DNA from: an uncultured Spartobacteria bacterium
GTDB taxonomy: Bacteria > Verrucomicrobiota > Verrucomicrobiia > Chthoniobacterales > JAATET01
Assembly: GCA_937901895.1 (NCBI GenBank)
Contig: CALGTD010000031.1
Coordinates: 1-16,239, forward strand
Length of the DNA: 16,239 nt
Reading direction: 5' to 3'
Each line of letters starts with the position of its first letter. Positions within the stretch are counted from its first letter, which is position 1. The notes beneath the pieces are model-generated. The model was not told the DNA's origin, made no database searches, and saw only the letters and a program-made list of their open reading frames with translations. The position numbers were made by a program, and so were the translations under genes. This document shows positions 6,814 through 15,835 of the stretch, piece after piece.

Positions 6814-9800
6814 ATGCATCTTCAATCCCTCGAAATGGTCGGGTTCAAATCCTTTGCCCCGAAGACCGTCCTCCAATTCAACGAGGGTGTGACAGCCATC
6901 GTCGGCCCGAACGGCTGTGGCAAGTCGAACGTCCTCGACGCGCTGCGGTGGGTGCTGGGCGAGCAGTCGGCAAAGGCCCTGCGCGGTGGTGAAATGGCGG
7001 ACGTGATTTTCAGCGGAACCGACAGCCGCCAGCCACTCGGCATGGCGGAGGTGTCGATGACCTTCACCGATTGCGAAAAGGAACTCGGGGTCGAATGGAA
7101 CGAGGTGCGCATCACCCGGCGCGTATTCCGTGACGGCAAGAGCGAGTATTTTCTGAACAAGGCGCCTTGTCGCCTGCGCGATATTCACCAGCTCTTCATG
7201 GATACGGGCATCGGCCGCAGCGCGTATTCGATCATGGAGCAGGGGAAGATCGACGCGATCCTGTCGAGCCGGCCGGAGGATCGACGTGCGATCTTCGAGG
7301 AAGCCGCGGGCATTACCAAATACAAGGCCCAGAAAAAGGAGGCGCTTCGCAAACTCGAGTATACCGAGGCGAACCTCGTCCGGGTCTCCGACATCATCAA
7401 GGAGGTCAAGCGTCAGATCGGCTCGCTCCAGCGCCAGGCGGCAAAGGCCCGGCGGTATCAGGCGCTCATGGACGACATGCGGGTGTTCGACACGCACCTG
7501 TCGCATCGGAACTTCGTCAATCTTCGCACGGAACTCGAGGACCAGCGCTCACAGCTGAGCGGCCTCGAGGATGCGAAGGCCGCGCGCGAACTCGAGATCG
7601 AGCAGCAGGAGAACGAACTTGGCGGAATGCGCGCGCAGCTCGCGGATCTCGAGCAGCGGATTGCCGAGACCCGCGACGGGATCCAGTCCCAGCGAAACCG
7701 TATCTACTCCGCGCAGACCCGCATTTCCTCGAATGGCGAGCGCTGCGAGGAGGCGAGGGCGATGATCGATCGCAACCGGCTCGAGATCGCCGCCTGCGAG
7801 GAAAAGCGGCGCGAGCAGGAAAACCAGATCGCCCGCACGGATGCGTTGATCGCGGAGATGCTCGACATTCTCCGGAACGGCGAGCGCCAGCTCGAGGAGG
7901 CGAACGATCGCGTGCGCATGGTGCGCGAGGAGCGCATGGCCCAGGAACGCGAGGCCCAGGAGCTGAATGCCGAGATTCACCGCATCGAGGCCTCGCTGAG
8001 TGCGCTGCGACGCGACGTGTCCGCGGCGGCCAGCCGGCGTGAAGCCGGCGAGGCGCGGCTCGAGATGCTGCGTGCGGAGGAGACGGGCGCCGGCGAGGCG
8101 GCCGCAGCCGCCGAGGCCCGTGCGGGAGAGGCGAGGGCGAAGGTCGAATATGCTTCCGCGGAGCTCGTTTCCGCACAGGAGGAAAACGACGCCGCGCAAC
8201 TGGCGTTCGACGATGCGCAGCGCGCGCGGCAGCAGACGGAGACGGAACTCAACGCCGCCAACCGCGCACTCGCCGAGCAGGAGTCCCGGCTCGAGGTGCT
8301 CCAGCAGCTTGCCGAGTCTGGCGAAGGGTTCGGCGAGGGCACGCAGGCGGTGCTTCGTGGCCTCGATAATCCCGATTTCTTCAAGTCGGCCATCCATGGG
8401 GCGCTGGCCTCCTTCATCGAGGTCGATCCCCAGTATGTGGCGGCCGTCGAGGGTGTGCTTGGCACCTCGCTGCAGACCGTCGTGTTCAAGGATCCGAACG
8501 TCGCCGAGTCGGCGATTCTCACGCTTTGCGGCAAAAAGCTGGGTCGCGCGGCGATCCTGCCCCGTCAATGGATCGCGGGCGAAGTGCTCAATGCGAATCC
8601 GCCTCTGCCCGAGGGCGCGGTGGCATGGGCGTCGGATTGCCTGCGGGTGGTCGATCCCGCGGGTGAGCCCGCGCGACGGCAGCTGACGGGGATTGCGATC
8701 GTGGAGCGGCTTGAGACGGCGTTTGCGTTGAAGTCCGCCCATCCCGGACTCGGGTTTGTGACGCTCGAGGGCGATTTCATTTCGCGCGACGGCGTTGTGT
8801 ATGGCGGCCGGACGGGCGATGTCTCGAACTCCGTGCTCGCCCGCAAGAACCAGATCCAGGCGCTGGAGCGCGAGGTCGCCGCCAGCCGTGCGCTCGTGGA
8901 CGAATGCTCCGCAAAGCGCGCGGAGGCCGTCGCCGCGCTCGACGCCGCGCAGGACCGCCTCCCGGCCGCGCGGGAGGCGTTGCAGCACGCACAGGTTGCC
9001 CATTCCACTGCACAGAGCGAACTCAACCTGTGCGAACAGCAGCTTCGCGATGCGGAGCGCCGTCGGGAGAATTTTGCCAACGAGGCAGCGGCGCTCGAGG
9101 CGTCGGTCGCGGAATCGGCCGGCCGCGTGGCCGAGCTGGAGAGAGGGATGGCGGGATCCGAGGAGGCATTGGCCGCGGCGCGTATCCGCCAGAGCGAAGC
9201 GGCGGCGAGGATCGATGCGATTCGTGACCGCGAGCGCGCGGTGACGGACGAGTTGAATGAACTGCGCGTTCGCGTTGCCACCGAGCGCCAGCAGCAGGAG
9301 ACGCTGGCCCGCCAGAGGGGACCTCTGACCGCCCGCGTTGCGGAGCTCACCGAGCTGCTGGCCCAGCGCGAGCAGGATATTTCCGAATACGAGGCCCGCA
9401 TTGCGACGCTCCAGTCCGAGTCGGCCGAGCTCGAGGCCAGCATCGGGACGTGGAATGCCCTGCTCGAGACCGGCGAGGCGCAGATTGCCGGCCTGGTTTC
9501 GCAGCAGGCGGAGTTGCGCGAGAGCGTCGAGGCGCTGGAGGGAACCCTGCGCAGTGCCCGTCGAGAACTCGCGGAGTTGCAGGACAGCCGCGGCCGCATC
9601 GAGGTGCGCTGCACGCAGCTGGAAATGCGGCTCGAACACGTGGTTCAGCACGTTTCCCAGCGTTACCAGATCTCGCTCGAGGAATTTCAACCGGACACCT
9701 ATTCCCTGCTTGTCGCCCTGCGCGAGCGAAACAAGAAGCAGCAGCGTGCAGCGGAGAGTTCGGAGAACGCGACAGTGGATGCGTCCGATGCCGAGGCCGT

Positions 9801-10605
9801 TGAAGCCGTGACGGAGACGCCGGCTGTTGCCGACGAGCCGCAAGTCATCGACTGGGCTCGTATCGAGGAACTGGTTGCCGAGCTGGGAGGCAAACTCGAC
9901 AGCATGGGCCCGGTGAACCTCGACGCGATCCAGGAATACGATGAACTCGAGCAGCGTCACGCGTTCCTCGAGCAGCAGAACGCGGATCTGGTCAATTCGA
10001 AGACGGAGCTGCTGGAAGTGATCGCGAAGATCAACCGCACGACGCGCGAACTCTTTGCCGAAACGTTCGAGAAGATCCGGGTGAACTTCCAGGAGATGTT
10101 CACCGAACTCTTCGGCGGCGGAAAGGCGAACCTGTTGTTAACCGACGAGAGCGATCCGCTCGAGTGCGGCATCGAGATCATCGCCAAGCCGCCCGGAAAG
10201 CAGCTCCAGAGCATTTCATTGCTCTCCGGTGGCGAGCGCACGATGACGGCGGTCGCGCTGCTCTTTGCGATCTACATGGTGAAGCCGAGCCCGTTCTGCG
10301 TGCTCGACGAGATGGACGCGCCGCTCGACGAGTCGAACATCAACCGCTTCATCAAGATTCTCGATCGCTTTGTCGGCCAGAGCCAGTTTGTCGTGATCAC
10401 CCACAACAAGCGCACCATCGCCCGCGCAGACACGGTCTTCGGCGTCACGATGGAGGAGCATGGCGTCAGCAAGATCGTCGGCGTGAAGCTCGGAGGGGCT
10501 CCCGATGCGAGCCGCGAACGCAGCGTGGCCGAGACGTTCGGTAAACACGGAAATCTGCACTCCGAGGTCCAGCCGGCGCGTGATGAGGTTGCGCTGAGCA
10601 GCTAG
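6814..10605 (+). CDS. smc: Chromosome segregation ATPase SMC
   Basis: Structural-maintenance-of-chromosomes protein, the core of the bacterial condensin with ScpA and ScpB, which organises and separates daughter chromosomes. It has 1263 residues, longer than the usual 1150-1200. Domains in order: N-terminal ATPase head starting MHLQSLEMVGFKSF with Walker A GPNGCGKSN (about 31-39) and LRWVLGEQSAK; coiled coil (about 170-490); hinge (about 500-680, including GLDNPDFFKSAIHGAL); returning coiled coil (about 690-960); C-terminal head with signature LSGGERTM (about 1136) and Walker B FCVLDEMDAPLDE (about 1160). About 45-50 residues of low-complexity Ala/Glu/Val sequence (about 970-1013) interrupt the coil before LGGKLDSMGPVNLDAI. 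A 40-residue polar tail follows the head. A weak AAAGG precedes the ATG. scpA and scpB are not in the window. Confidence 0.97.
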   Translation: MHLQSLEMVGFKSFAPKTVLQFNEGVTAIVGPNGCGKSNVLDALRWVLGEQSAKALRGGEMADVIFSGTDSRQPLGMAEVSMTFTDCEKELGVEWNEVRITRRVFRDGKSEYFLNKAPCRLRDIHQLFMDTGIGRSAYSIMEQGKIDAILSSRPEDRRAIFEEAAGITKYKAQKKEALRKLEYTEANLVRVSDIIKEVKRQIGSLQRQAAKARRYQALMDDMRVFDTHLSHRNFVNLRTELEDQRSQLSGLEDAKAARELEIEQQENELGGMRAQLADLEQRIAETRDGIQSQRNRIYSAQTRISSNGERCEEARAMIDRNRLEIAACEEKRREQENQIARTDALIAEMLDILRNGERQLEEANDRVRMVREERMAQEREAQELNAEIHRIEASLSALRRDVSAAASRREAGEARLEMLRAEETGAGEAAAAAEARAGEARAKVEYASAELVSAQEENDAAQLAFDDAQRARQQTETELNAANRALAEQESRLEVLQQLAESGEGFGEGTQAVLRGLDNPDFFKSAIHGALASFIEVDPQYVAAVEGVLGTSLQTVVFKDPNVAESAILTLCGKKLGRAAILPRQWIAGEVLNANPPLPEGAVAWASDCLRVVDPAGEPARRQLTGIAIVERLETAFALKSAHPGLGFVTLEGDFISRDGVVYGGRTGDVSNSVLARKNQIQALEREVAASRALVDECSAKRAEAVAALDAAQDRLPAAREALQHAQVAHSTAQSELNLCEQQLRDAERRRENFANEAAALEASVAESAGRVAELERGMAGSEEALAAARIRQSEAAARIDAIRDRERAVTDELNELRVRVATERQQQETLARQRGPLTARVAELTELLAQREQDISEYEARIATLQSESAELEASIGTWNALLETGEAQIAGLVSQQAELRESVEALEGTLRSARRELAELQDSRGRIEVRCTQLEMRLEHVVQHVSQRYQISLEEFQPDTYSLLVALRERNKKQQRAAESSENATVDASDAEAVEAVTETPAVADEPQVIDWARIEELVAELGGKLDSMGPVNLDAIQEYDELEQRHAFLEQQNADLVNSKTELLEVIAKINRTTRELFAETFEKIRVNFQEMFTELFGGGKANLLLTDESDPLECGIEIIAKPPGKQLQSISLLSGGERTMTAVALLFAIYMVKPSPFCVLDEMDAPLDESNINRFIKILDRFVGQSQFVVITHNKRTIARADTVFGVTMEEHGVSKIVGVKLGGAPDASRERSVAETFGKHGNLHSEVQPARDEVALSS

Positions 10606-10620
10606 GAAGGGATGTCCGGA

Positions 10621-10666
10621 CCTGCGAATGCCCCGGCGTCGCAGGCCGGATGTCTGGTCGCATCCG
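10621..10666. terminator. Two adjacent inverted repeats after smc
   Basis: CCTGCGA (10621-10627) pairs with TCGCAGG (10639-10645), and CGGATG (10647-10652) pairs with CATCCG (10661-10666). They sit in the 98-base gap between smc and the next gene. Neither is followed by a T-run, so Rho-independent termination is weak at best; they may instead stabilise or attenuate the transcript. Confidence 0.25.
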
Positions 10667-10703
10667 ACTTGAGTTTGACTGCCGATTCACGTTTCGTGGC
10701 GTC

Positions 10704-10958
10704 ATGAGAATGGTCGTTCGCGCCTTCGCGCTTCTGTTGCTGATTGGCACGGCAGGTGTCTGGTTTGCGCTGGGCGGCACACTCGGCTGGACGAAGACAA
10801 CGGTGGACGAGATGAAGGTCGACCCGGTGACCGAAATCGAGTATGCCGTCCGCCACGAACAATTCGTGCCGGGCATCGAATTTCTCGCGCTGGGCGTAGT
10901 CGGCGCCGTGATTTTATTCGCAGCGACCCTTTTTGTGCGTATCACTCCCAAAGACTGA
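10704..10958 (+). CDS. Small two-helix inner-membrane protein, function unknown
   Basis: From the ATG at 10704 it encodes 84 residues. Two hydrophobic segments are evident: VVRAFALLLLIGTAGVWFAL near the N-terminus and FLALGVVGAVILFAATLFV near the C-terminus. Between them lies a polar loop of about 35 residues with many charged positions (TKTTVDEMKVDPVTEIEY). Arg2, Arg6 at the front and Arg-Ile-Thr-Pro-Lys-Asp at the end suggest both termini face the cytoplasm with the loop in the periplasm. A start at 10650 would add 18 residues, but those lie in the hairpin-rich gap and look non-coding. Its stop is nine bases before the YceI gene, so the two are probably co-transcribed. I do not recognise a family. 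Confidence 0.7.
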   Translation: MRMVVRAFALLLLIGTAGVWFALGGTLGWTKTTVDEMKVDPVTEIEYAVRHEQFVPGIEFLALGVVGAVILFAATLFVRITPKD

Positions 10959-10967
10959 ATTCCACCC

Positions 10968-11579
10968 ATGAAACATTCGTTCATCCTCAGCATCGCCGCC
11001 GCCGTCTGGATTCCCGCCGCTTTCGCCGCAGAGAAGACGTTCGACTTCAAGGACCCGAAGGGGGTCAACACCGTGAACTTCCTGCTCGACGCTCCGCTGG
11101 AGACAATCAGTGGCACGGCAAATGGCATTACAGGAACCGTCACGGTCGATACCGATGATCCGTCGACCGCGAAGGGAACGATCATCGTGGCCACCGAATC
11201 GCTGCACGTGCCGAACCCCATGATGAAACAGCACATGCTCGGCGAAAAATGGCTCAACGCCGCGAAGAATCCGGAAATCACCTTCGAGGTGAAGGAGGTG
11301 TCAAACGTGAAGGCCGAGAATGGCAAGGGGACCGCGGATGTTACGGGAACGTTCACGCTCAACGGCGTTTCCAAGGAGATTACGGTTCCGGTCAGCGGCA
11401 CCTATCTGCCCGGTCGCCTCGGAGACCGCATGCCGAACGCAAAGGGCGACCTTCTCGTGATCCGCGCGGAGTTTCCGATCAAGCGCTCGGATTTCGGCAT
11501 TCAGCCCGGCCAGAACGAGGACAAGGTATCCGACGAGATCAAGGTGAAGCTGGCGATCGCGGGAGCGGCCGCTGAGTAA
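10968..11579 (+). CDS. YceI-family periplasmic lipid-binding-like protein
   Basis: Exported lipocalin-like protein of the YceI family, 203 residues. Crystal structures of relatives show an eight-stranded barrel holding a polyisoprenoid chain, so a role with isoprenoid quinones or similar lipids is the family expectation, not shown here. The signal peptide is clear (MKHSFILSIAAAVWIPAAFA, cleavage near residue 20). Typical family features follow: a NFLLDAPLETISGTANGITG start, SLHVPNPMMKQHMLGEKWLN, FEVKEV, GTADVTGTFTLNGVSKEI, and an IKRSDFGI segment near the end. It follows the two-helix membrane protein gene closely, and the histidine kinase gene starts 65 bases downstream without an obvious terminator. 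Confidence 0.92.
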   Translation: MKHSFILSIAAAVWIPAAFAAEKTFDFKDPKGVNTVNFLLDAPLETISGTANGITGTVTVDTDDPSTAKGTIIVATESLHVPNPMMKQHMLGEKWLNAAKNPEITFEVKEVSNVKAENGKGTADVTGTFTLNGVSKEITVPVSGTYLPGRLGDRMPNAKGDLLVIRAEFPIKRSDFGIQPGQNEDKVSDEIKVKLAIAGAAAE

Positions 11580-11644
11580 CCCAGTCCAGTTGTTTTTACA
11601 GCTTGGCGGCTCGTCATAGAAGCAGCATCGTCCCGGATGCCGCG

Positions 11645-12892
11645 ATGAAATTCCACGAGCCGCAAAAGCCCTTCGCCGTCGAGCTCGACGAGCTGTTTCT
11701 TTTTCTCCTCCAGCACATTCCGGACCGCATCTATTTCAAGGATGCCGACAGCCGGTTCATCTGGGTGAGCGACGCGATGGCGAAGTTTCTCGGCGCCTCC
11801 GGGCCCGCAGAGCTTGTCGGAAAGTCGGACTTCGATTTCTTCACGCGCGAGCATGCGCAGCCAGCATTCGACGACGAACGGGCGGTGATGCGCTCGGGCG
11901 AGCCGATGATTGGCAAAATCGAGAAGGAGACGCTTCCGGACGGCCGGATCGGCTGGGCGATGACCACCAAGATCCCGTTGCGGGATGCGACCGGGGCCAT
12001 CGTCGGCACCTGCGGCATCTCACGGGATTTCACGACGCAGAAGGCGCTCGAGGATTCGCTGGCCAGGACGAACGCGGAGCTTGAGCGCAATCAGATCGAA
12101 CTCGAGAAGACCCTGGCCGAGCTGACAAAGACCCACGCCGAGCTGAAGGCGGCGCAGCAGGATCTCATCGAAGCCGAGAAGATGCGGGCGCAGGCGCGGT
12201 TCGTATTCGGAATCGCGCATGAGATTCGCAATCCGCTGAATGTGGTGAACATGGCGGCGGAGTTTCTCAAGACGCAGACGGGCGTGCCGCAGGAGATTCT
12301 GGCGACAATGCAGGATGCGATTCAGCAGGCGGATGCCGTGATTTCCGCATTGATGGATGCAACGGACGCGAGTGGTCTTCATCTCGCTCCCGCGGACCTC
12401 GAGACGATCGTGCGCGGGGCGGCATCCTTGCTGCAGGAATCGCCCGGGGTGACGGTGACCATGGAGGTTGACTCCAACGTCCCGGAAGTTCCCGCCGATC
12501 CGGCGAAGCTCGAACAGTGTTTTCGAGGGATTCTGCGCAATGCCGTCGATGCAATGAACGGGGAGGGGCGGTTGAACATCCGTCTGCGGCGTGTCCGCCT
12601 TCGCGAATCCGACATTCAACGATCGGCAGGCTCGCGTTCTGCAAGCTGGCTGAAGGCGGGCGGAGAGGCTGCGGAGGTGCGGATTGCGGACAGTGGCCCC
12701 GGCATCCCTCCCGATGTCCTTGCGAATCTCTTCGACCCCTTCCTGACGACGAAACCCGCCGGCAAGGGCACCGGCCTCGGGCTCATGGTATGCCGGAGGA
12801 TCATCGAGCTGCACCACGGCGCAATCCGTATTGAAAACGGACCCGATGGCGGCGCGGTGGCGACGGTGCTGCTTCCCTTCGCCGGGCGCTGA
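11645..12892 (+). CDS. Soluble PAS-domain sensor histidine kinase (orphan)
   Basis: Two-component sensor kinase of 415 residues from the ATG at 11645; the frame is open to a TTG at 11603 but the extra residues look non-coding. A PAS domain occupies about residues 15-135 (LQHIPDRIYFKDADSRFIWV ... GTCGISRDFTTQK). A coiled linker follows (about 135-180, LEDSLARTNAELERNQIELE). The HisKA domain has FGIAHEIRNPLNVV with the phospho-accepting His192. The ATPase domain has the N box GILRNAVDAMN, G1 IADSGPGIPPD, the F box LFDPFLTTKPAGKGTGLGL, and a final GGAVATVLLP. No membrane helix or signal peptide is present, so it should sense a cytoplasmic cue or work through a partner. No response regulator gene is adjacent. 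The signal is unknown. Confidence 0.93.
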   Translation: MKFHEPQKPFAVELDELFLFLLQHIPDRIYFKDADSRFIWVSDAMAKFLGASGPAELVGKSDFDFFTREHAQPAFDDERAVMRSGEPMIGKIEKETLPDGRIGWAMTTKIPLRDATGAIVGTCGISRDFTTQKALEDSLARTNAELERNQIELEKTLAELTKTHAELKAAQQDLIEAEKMRAQARFVFGIAHEIRNPLNVVNMAAEFLKTQTGVPQEILATMQDAIQQADAVISALMDATDASGLHLAPADLETIVRGAASLLQESPGVTVTMEVDSNVPEVPADPAKLEQCFRGILRNAVDAMNGEGRLNIRLRRVRLRESDIQRSAGSRSASWLKAGGEAAEVRIADSGPGIPPDVLANLFDPFLTTKPAGKGTGLGLMVCRRIIELHHGAIRIENGPDGGAVATVLLPFAGR

Positions 12893-12895
12893 CGG

Positions 12896-12933
12896 CCGCA
12901 ATTTCTGCGGTTCCGCCAGCGCCAGTGATGGCG
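12896..12933. terminator. Two short hairpins between the kinase gene and acnA
   Basis: CCGCA-ATTTC-TGCGG (12896-12910) and CGCCA-GTGA-TGGCG (12920-12933) are two compact perfect stem-loops in the 51-base gap where the genes converge. They are well placed to end transcription from both sides, although no T-run follows. This is an inference from position and pairing. Confidence 0.4.
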
Positions 12934-12943
12934 AATTTCCGGC

Positions 12944-15835
12944 TTACGCCTTGGTCGCGACGATCTCGCGCAGGACGAAGGGCAGGATGCCGCCGTGGCG
13001 GTAATAGTCCACCTCGATCGGGGTATCGATGCGCAGGATCACCGGCTGCTCGACGGTGGTGCCGTCGGCCTTGTGAATACGCAGCGTCACGGTCTGGCGC
13101 GGCTTGATGTCGCCGGACAATCCCACGACGTCGAACGTCTCCGTGCCGTCGAGCCCGAGCGTTTGTGCGCTCACACCTTCGGGGAATTGCAGCGGCAGCA
13201 CGCCCATGCCGCAGAGGTTGCTGCGGTGGATGCGCTCGAAGCTCTGCGCGACGACGGCTTTCACACCAAGAAGGTTCGTGCCCTTGGCCGCCCAGTCGCG
13301 GCTGGAGCCGGTGCCGTATTCCTGGCCGGCGAGGATGATGAGCGGGGTGCCCTCCTCCTTGTAGGCCATGCAGGCGTCGTAGATGAAGGTCGGTTTGCCG
13401 CCGGTGGTCGTGGTCATCTCCTTGTCGGGAGCGGGCACGTCCTTGTTGCCGAAGTAAACCGTGTAACCGCCTTCGATGCCGGGAAGCATGAGGTTCTTGA
13501 TGCGGACGTTTGCAAACGTGCCGCGCGTCATCACGCGGTCGTTTCCACGGCGTGAGCCGTAGCTGTTGAAATCCTCGGGTGCGACGCCGCTCTCCTGCAG
13601 GAATTTTCCGGCAGGGCTCGTCTTCTTGATCGCTCCGGCGGGGCTGATGTGGTCGGTGGTGACCGAGTCGCCGAAGATGCCGAGCGGACGCGCGCCCACG
13701 ATGTCGGAGATCGTTCCGGCCTCCATGCCGAAGTTCGTGAAGAACGGCGGCTCCTGAATGTAGGTGGAATCGACATCCCACTCGTAGACGGCGCCGGTGG
13801 AGGAGGGGATCTCGTTCCACTTCGGATTCTGCTCGGCGAAGTCGGTGTAAAGCTTGCGGTAGACCTCGGGCTTGAGCGCGGCGCTCATTGCGTCGCGGAC
13901 TTCACCGAGCGTCGGCCAGATGTCCTTGAGATAGACGTCGGAGCCATCGCTGCCCCTGCCGATCGGGTCCTTGCTCATGTCGATATCCACGGTGCCGGCC
14001 AGCGCGAACGCGACGACGAGCGGCGGCGACATGAGGAAGTTTGCGCGGATGTTCTGGTGAACGCGCGCTTCGAAGTTGCGGTTGCCGGACAGCACGCTCG
14101 CGGCGACGAGGTCATTCTTCGTGATTGCGTCCTCGAGCGCGGGATGGAGCGGTCCGGAGTTTCCGATGCAGGTCGTGCAGCCGTAGCCGACGGTCTGGAA
14201 GCCGAGCTTGTCGAAATAGGGCTGCAGTCCGGTTTTCTCGAGATAATCGGTGACGACACGCGATCCTGGCCCGAGCGAGGTCTTCACGTAGGGGCTCACC
14301 GTGAGTCCCTTTTCGACCGCCTTCTTCGCGAGAAGCGCGGCCGCGAGCATGACGGATGGGTTGCTTGTGTTCGTGCAGCTCGTGATGGCGGCAATGAGCA
14401 CGCTGCCGTTGCCGATCTGCACGTCCGCCTTTTTGTAGGGCGAAGGGAAGGAGCTGATGTCGTCCGGTGTCGGCCGGTTCGACACCATCTCCTGCTCGAA
14501 GCGCGGCTGGCCTTCCGGCATGTGCGAAGAGCCTTTCGAGTCCGTGGACGGCATCTCGCCGCCGTGCGGAGTCGATCCATTGATATGCACCGGCACCTTC
14601 ACCGCGAGATCCTCGGCCTTCTTGCCGTAACCGCCGTTCGTGAGCGGCTTCTCGATGAGGTCGGCGAAGGTGCTCTTGAGCTCCGGAAGGTTGATGCGAT
14701 CCTGCGGACGCTTCGGTCCAGCCACGCTGGGAACAATCGAGGACAGGTCGAGTTCGAGTTCGACAGTGTAGTCGACGTCGCCCTTGCGCGGAATTCCCCA
14801 GAGGCCCTGCGCCTTGTAGTAGGCCTCGAAGGTGGCGCACAGCTCTTCGCTGCGGCCGGTGCCGCGGAGATAGGCCAGCGTCTCGTCGTCGATGCCGAAG
14901 AATCCCATCGTCGCACCGTATTCCGGAGCCATGTTGCCGATGGTCGCGCGGTCGGTGACGGGCAGCGCCGCGGCGCCCTCGCCAAAGAACTCCACGAATT
15001 TGCCGACCACCTTGTGCTGGCGGAGCATCTCCGTCACCCGCAGCACGAGGTCGGTCGCGGTAACGCCCTCGCGGAGAGAGCCCGTCAGGTGGACGCCGAC
15101 AACTTCCGGAGTCAGGAAATAGACCGGCTGCCCGAGCATTCCGGCCTCCGCCTCGATGCCACCCACGCCCCAGCCGACGACGCCGAGACCGTTGATCATC
15201 GTCGTGTGCGAATCGGTGCCGACGAGGGTGTCGGGATACCAGACGCCATCCTTTTCGAGCACGCCCTTGGCGAGATACTCGAGGTTCACCTGGTGGACGA
15301 TACCGATGCCCGGAGGCACGACGCCGAACGTCTCGAAGGCCTGCTGGCCCCACTTGAGAAACTGGTAACGCTCACGATTGCGCTGGAACTCCACAGCGAG
15401 GTTCATCCGGAGCGCCTCCGCGCTGCCGAAGAAATCGACCTGCACCGAGTGGTCCACGACGAGGTCCACCGGGACGAGCGGCTCGATGATGCCGGGATTC
15501 TTCTGCATCCGGGCGACCGCGCTGCGCATCGCGGCGAGGTCCACGAGGAGCGGCACGCCGGTGAAATCCTGGAGCACGATGCGTGCGACAACGAAGGGAA
15601 TCTCTTCGAGTGCGGGAGCCTTGGCATTCCAGTTGGCGAGCGTGCGAACGTCCTTTTCCGTGACCTTCTTGCCGTCACAGTTGCGCAACACGCTTTCCAG
15701 CACGATGCGGATGGAAACCGGCAGGCGGGAGATCGGCCCCACACCGGCCTCCTCGAGTGCGGGCAGCGAGAAATACGAGCCCTCTTTTCCATATCCGGTG
15801 GTGAACTTGCGGACCGTCGAAAAAGCGTCTGACAT
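12944..15835 (-). CDS. acnA: Aconitate hydratase A (aconitase)
   Basis: TCA-cycle [4Fe-4S] enzyme interconverting citrate and isocitrate in the cytoplasm. From the ATG at 15835 it has 963 residues; E. coli AcnA has 891. The three cluster cysteines are visible: Cys487 in SCTNTSNPSVM, and Cys553 and Cys556 in YGCTTCIGNSGPL. Other landmarks are VGTDSHTTMINGLGVVGWGV, LSGNRNFEARVH, LGDSVTTDHISPAG-like IFGDSVTTDHISPAGAI, FNSYGSRRGNDRVMTRGTFAN, and GQEYGTGSSRDWAAKG in the swivelling domain. About 50 extra residues lie before Cys487 (roughly 395-475). A longer start at 15943 would add a basic, non-conserved stretch and is rejected. No Shine-Dalgarno is evident. The related AcnD and iron-regulatory proteins are less likely because the overall order is AcnA-like. 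Confidence 0.95.
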   Translation of the reverse strand: MSDAFSTVRKFTTGYGKEGSYFSLPALEEAGVGPISRLPVSIRIVLESVLRNCDGKKVTEKDVRTLANWNAKAPALEEIPFVVARIVLQDFTGVPLLVDLAAMRSAVARMQKNPGIIEPLVPVDLVVDHSVQVDFFGSAEALRMNLAVEFQRNRERYQFLKWGQQAFETFGVVPPGIGIVHQVNLEYLAKGVLEKDGVWYPDTLVGTDSHTTMINGLGVVGWGVGGIEAEAGMLGQPVYFLTPEVVGVHLTGSLREGVTATDLVLRVTEMLRQHKVVGKFVEFFGEGAAALPVTDRATIGNMAPEYGATMGFFGIDDETLAYLRGTGRSEELCATFEAYYKAQGLWGIPRKGDVDYTVELELDLSSIVPSVAGPKRPQDRINLPELKSTFADLIEKPLTNGGYGKKAEDLAVKVPVHINGSTPHGGEMPSTDSKGSSHMPEGQPRFEQEMVSNRPTPDDISSFPSPYKKADVQIGNGSVLIAAITSCTNTSNPSVMLAAALLAKKAVEKGLTVSPYVKTSLGPGSRVVTDYLEKTGLQPYFDKLGFQTVGYGCTTCIGNSGPLHPALEDAITKNDLVAASVLSGNRNFEARVHQNIRANFLMSPPLVVAFALAGTVDIDMSKDPIGRGSDGSDVYLKDIWPTLGEVRDAMSAALKPEVYRKLYTDFAEQNPKWNEIPSSTGAVYEWDVDSTYIQEPPFFTNFGMEAGTISDIVGARPLGIFGDSVTTDHISPAGAIKKTSPAGKFLQESGVAPEDFNSYGSRRGNDRVMTRGTFANVRIKNLMLPGIEGGYTVYFGNKDVPAPDKEMTTTTGGKPTFIYDACMAYKEEGTPLIILAGQEYGTGSSRDWAAKGTNLLGVKAVVAQSFERIHRSNLCGMGVLPLQFPEGVSAQTLGLDGTETFDVVGLSGDIKPRQTVTLRIHKADGTTVEQPVILRIDTPIEVDYYRHGGILPFVLREIVATKA

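Noticed and set aside
7549..9960. An 803-residue open frame on the minus strand opposite smc
   Set aside because: It mirrors the smc coiled-coil codons, is rich in Leu, Arg and Gly without any motif, and smc is unmistakable on the other strand. High third-position GC commonly produces such antisense frames.
13649..15832. A 727-residue open frame on the plus strand opposite acnA
   Set aside because: It is an antisense reflection of acnA, without domain motifs or a ribosome-binding site.
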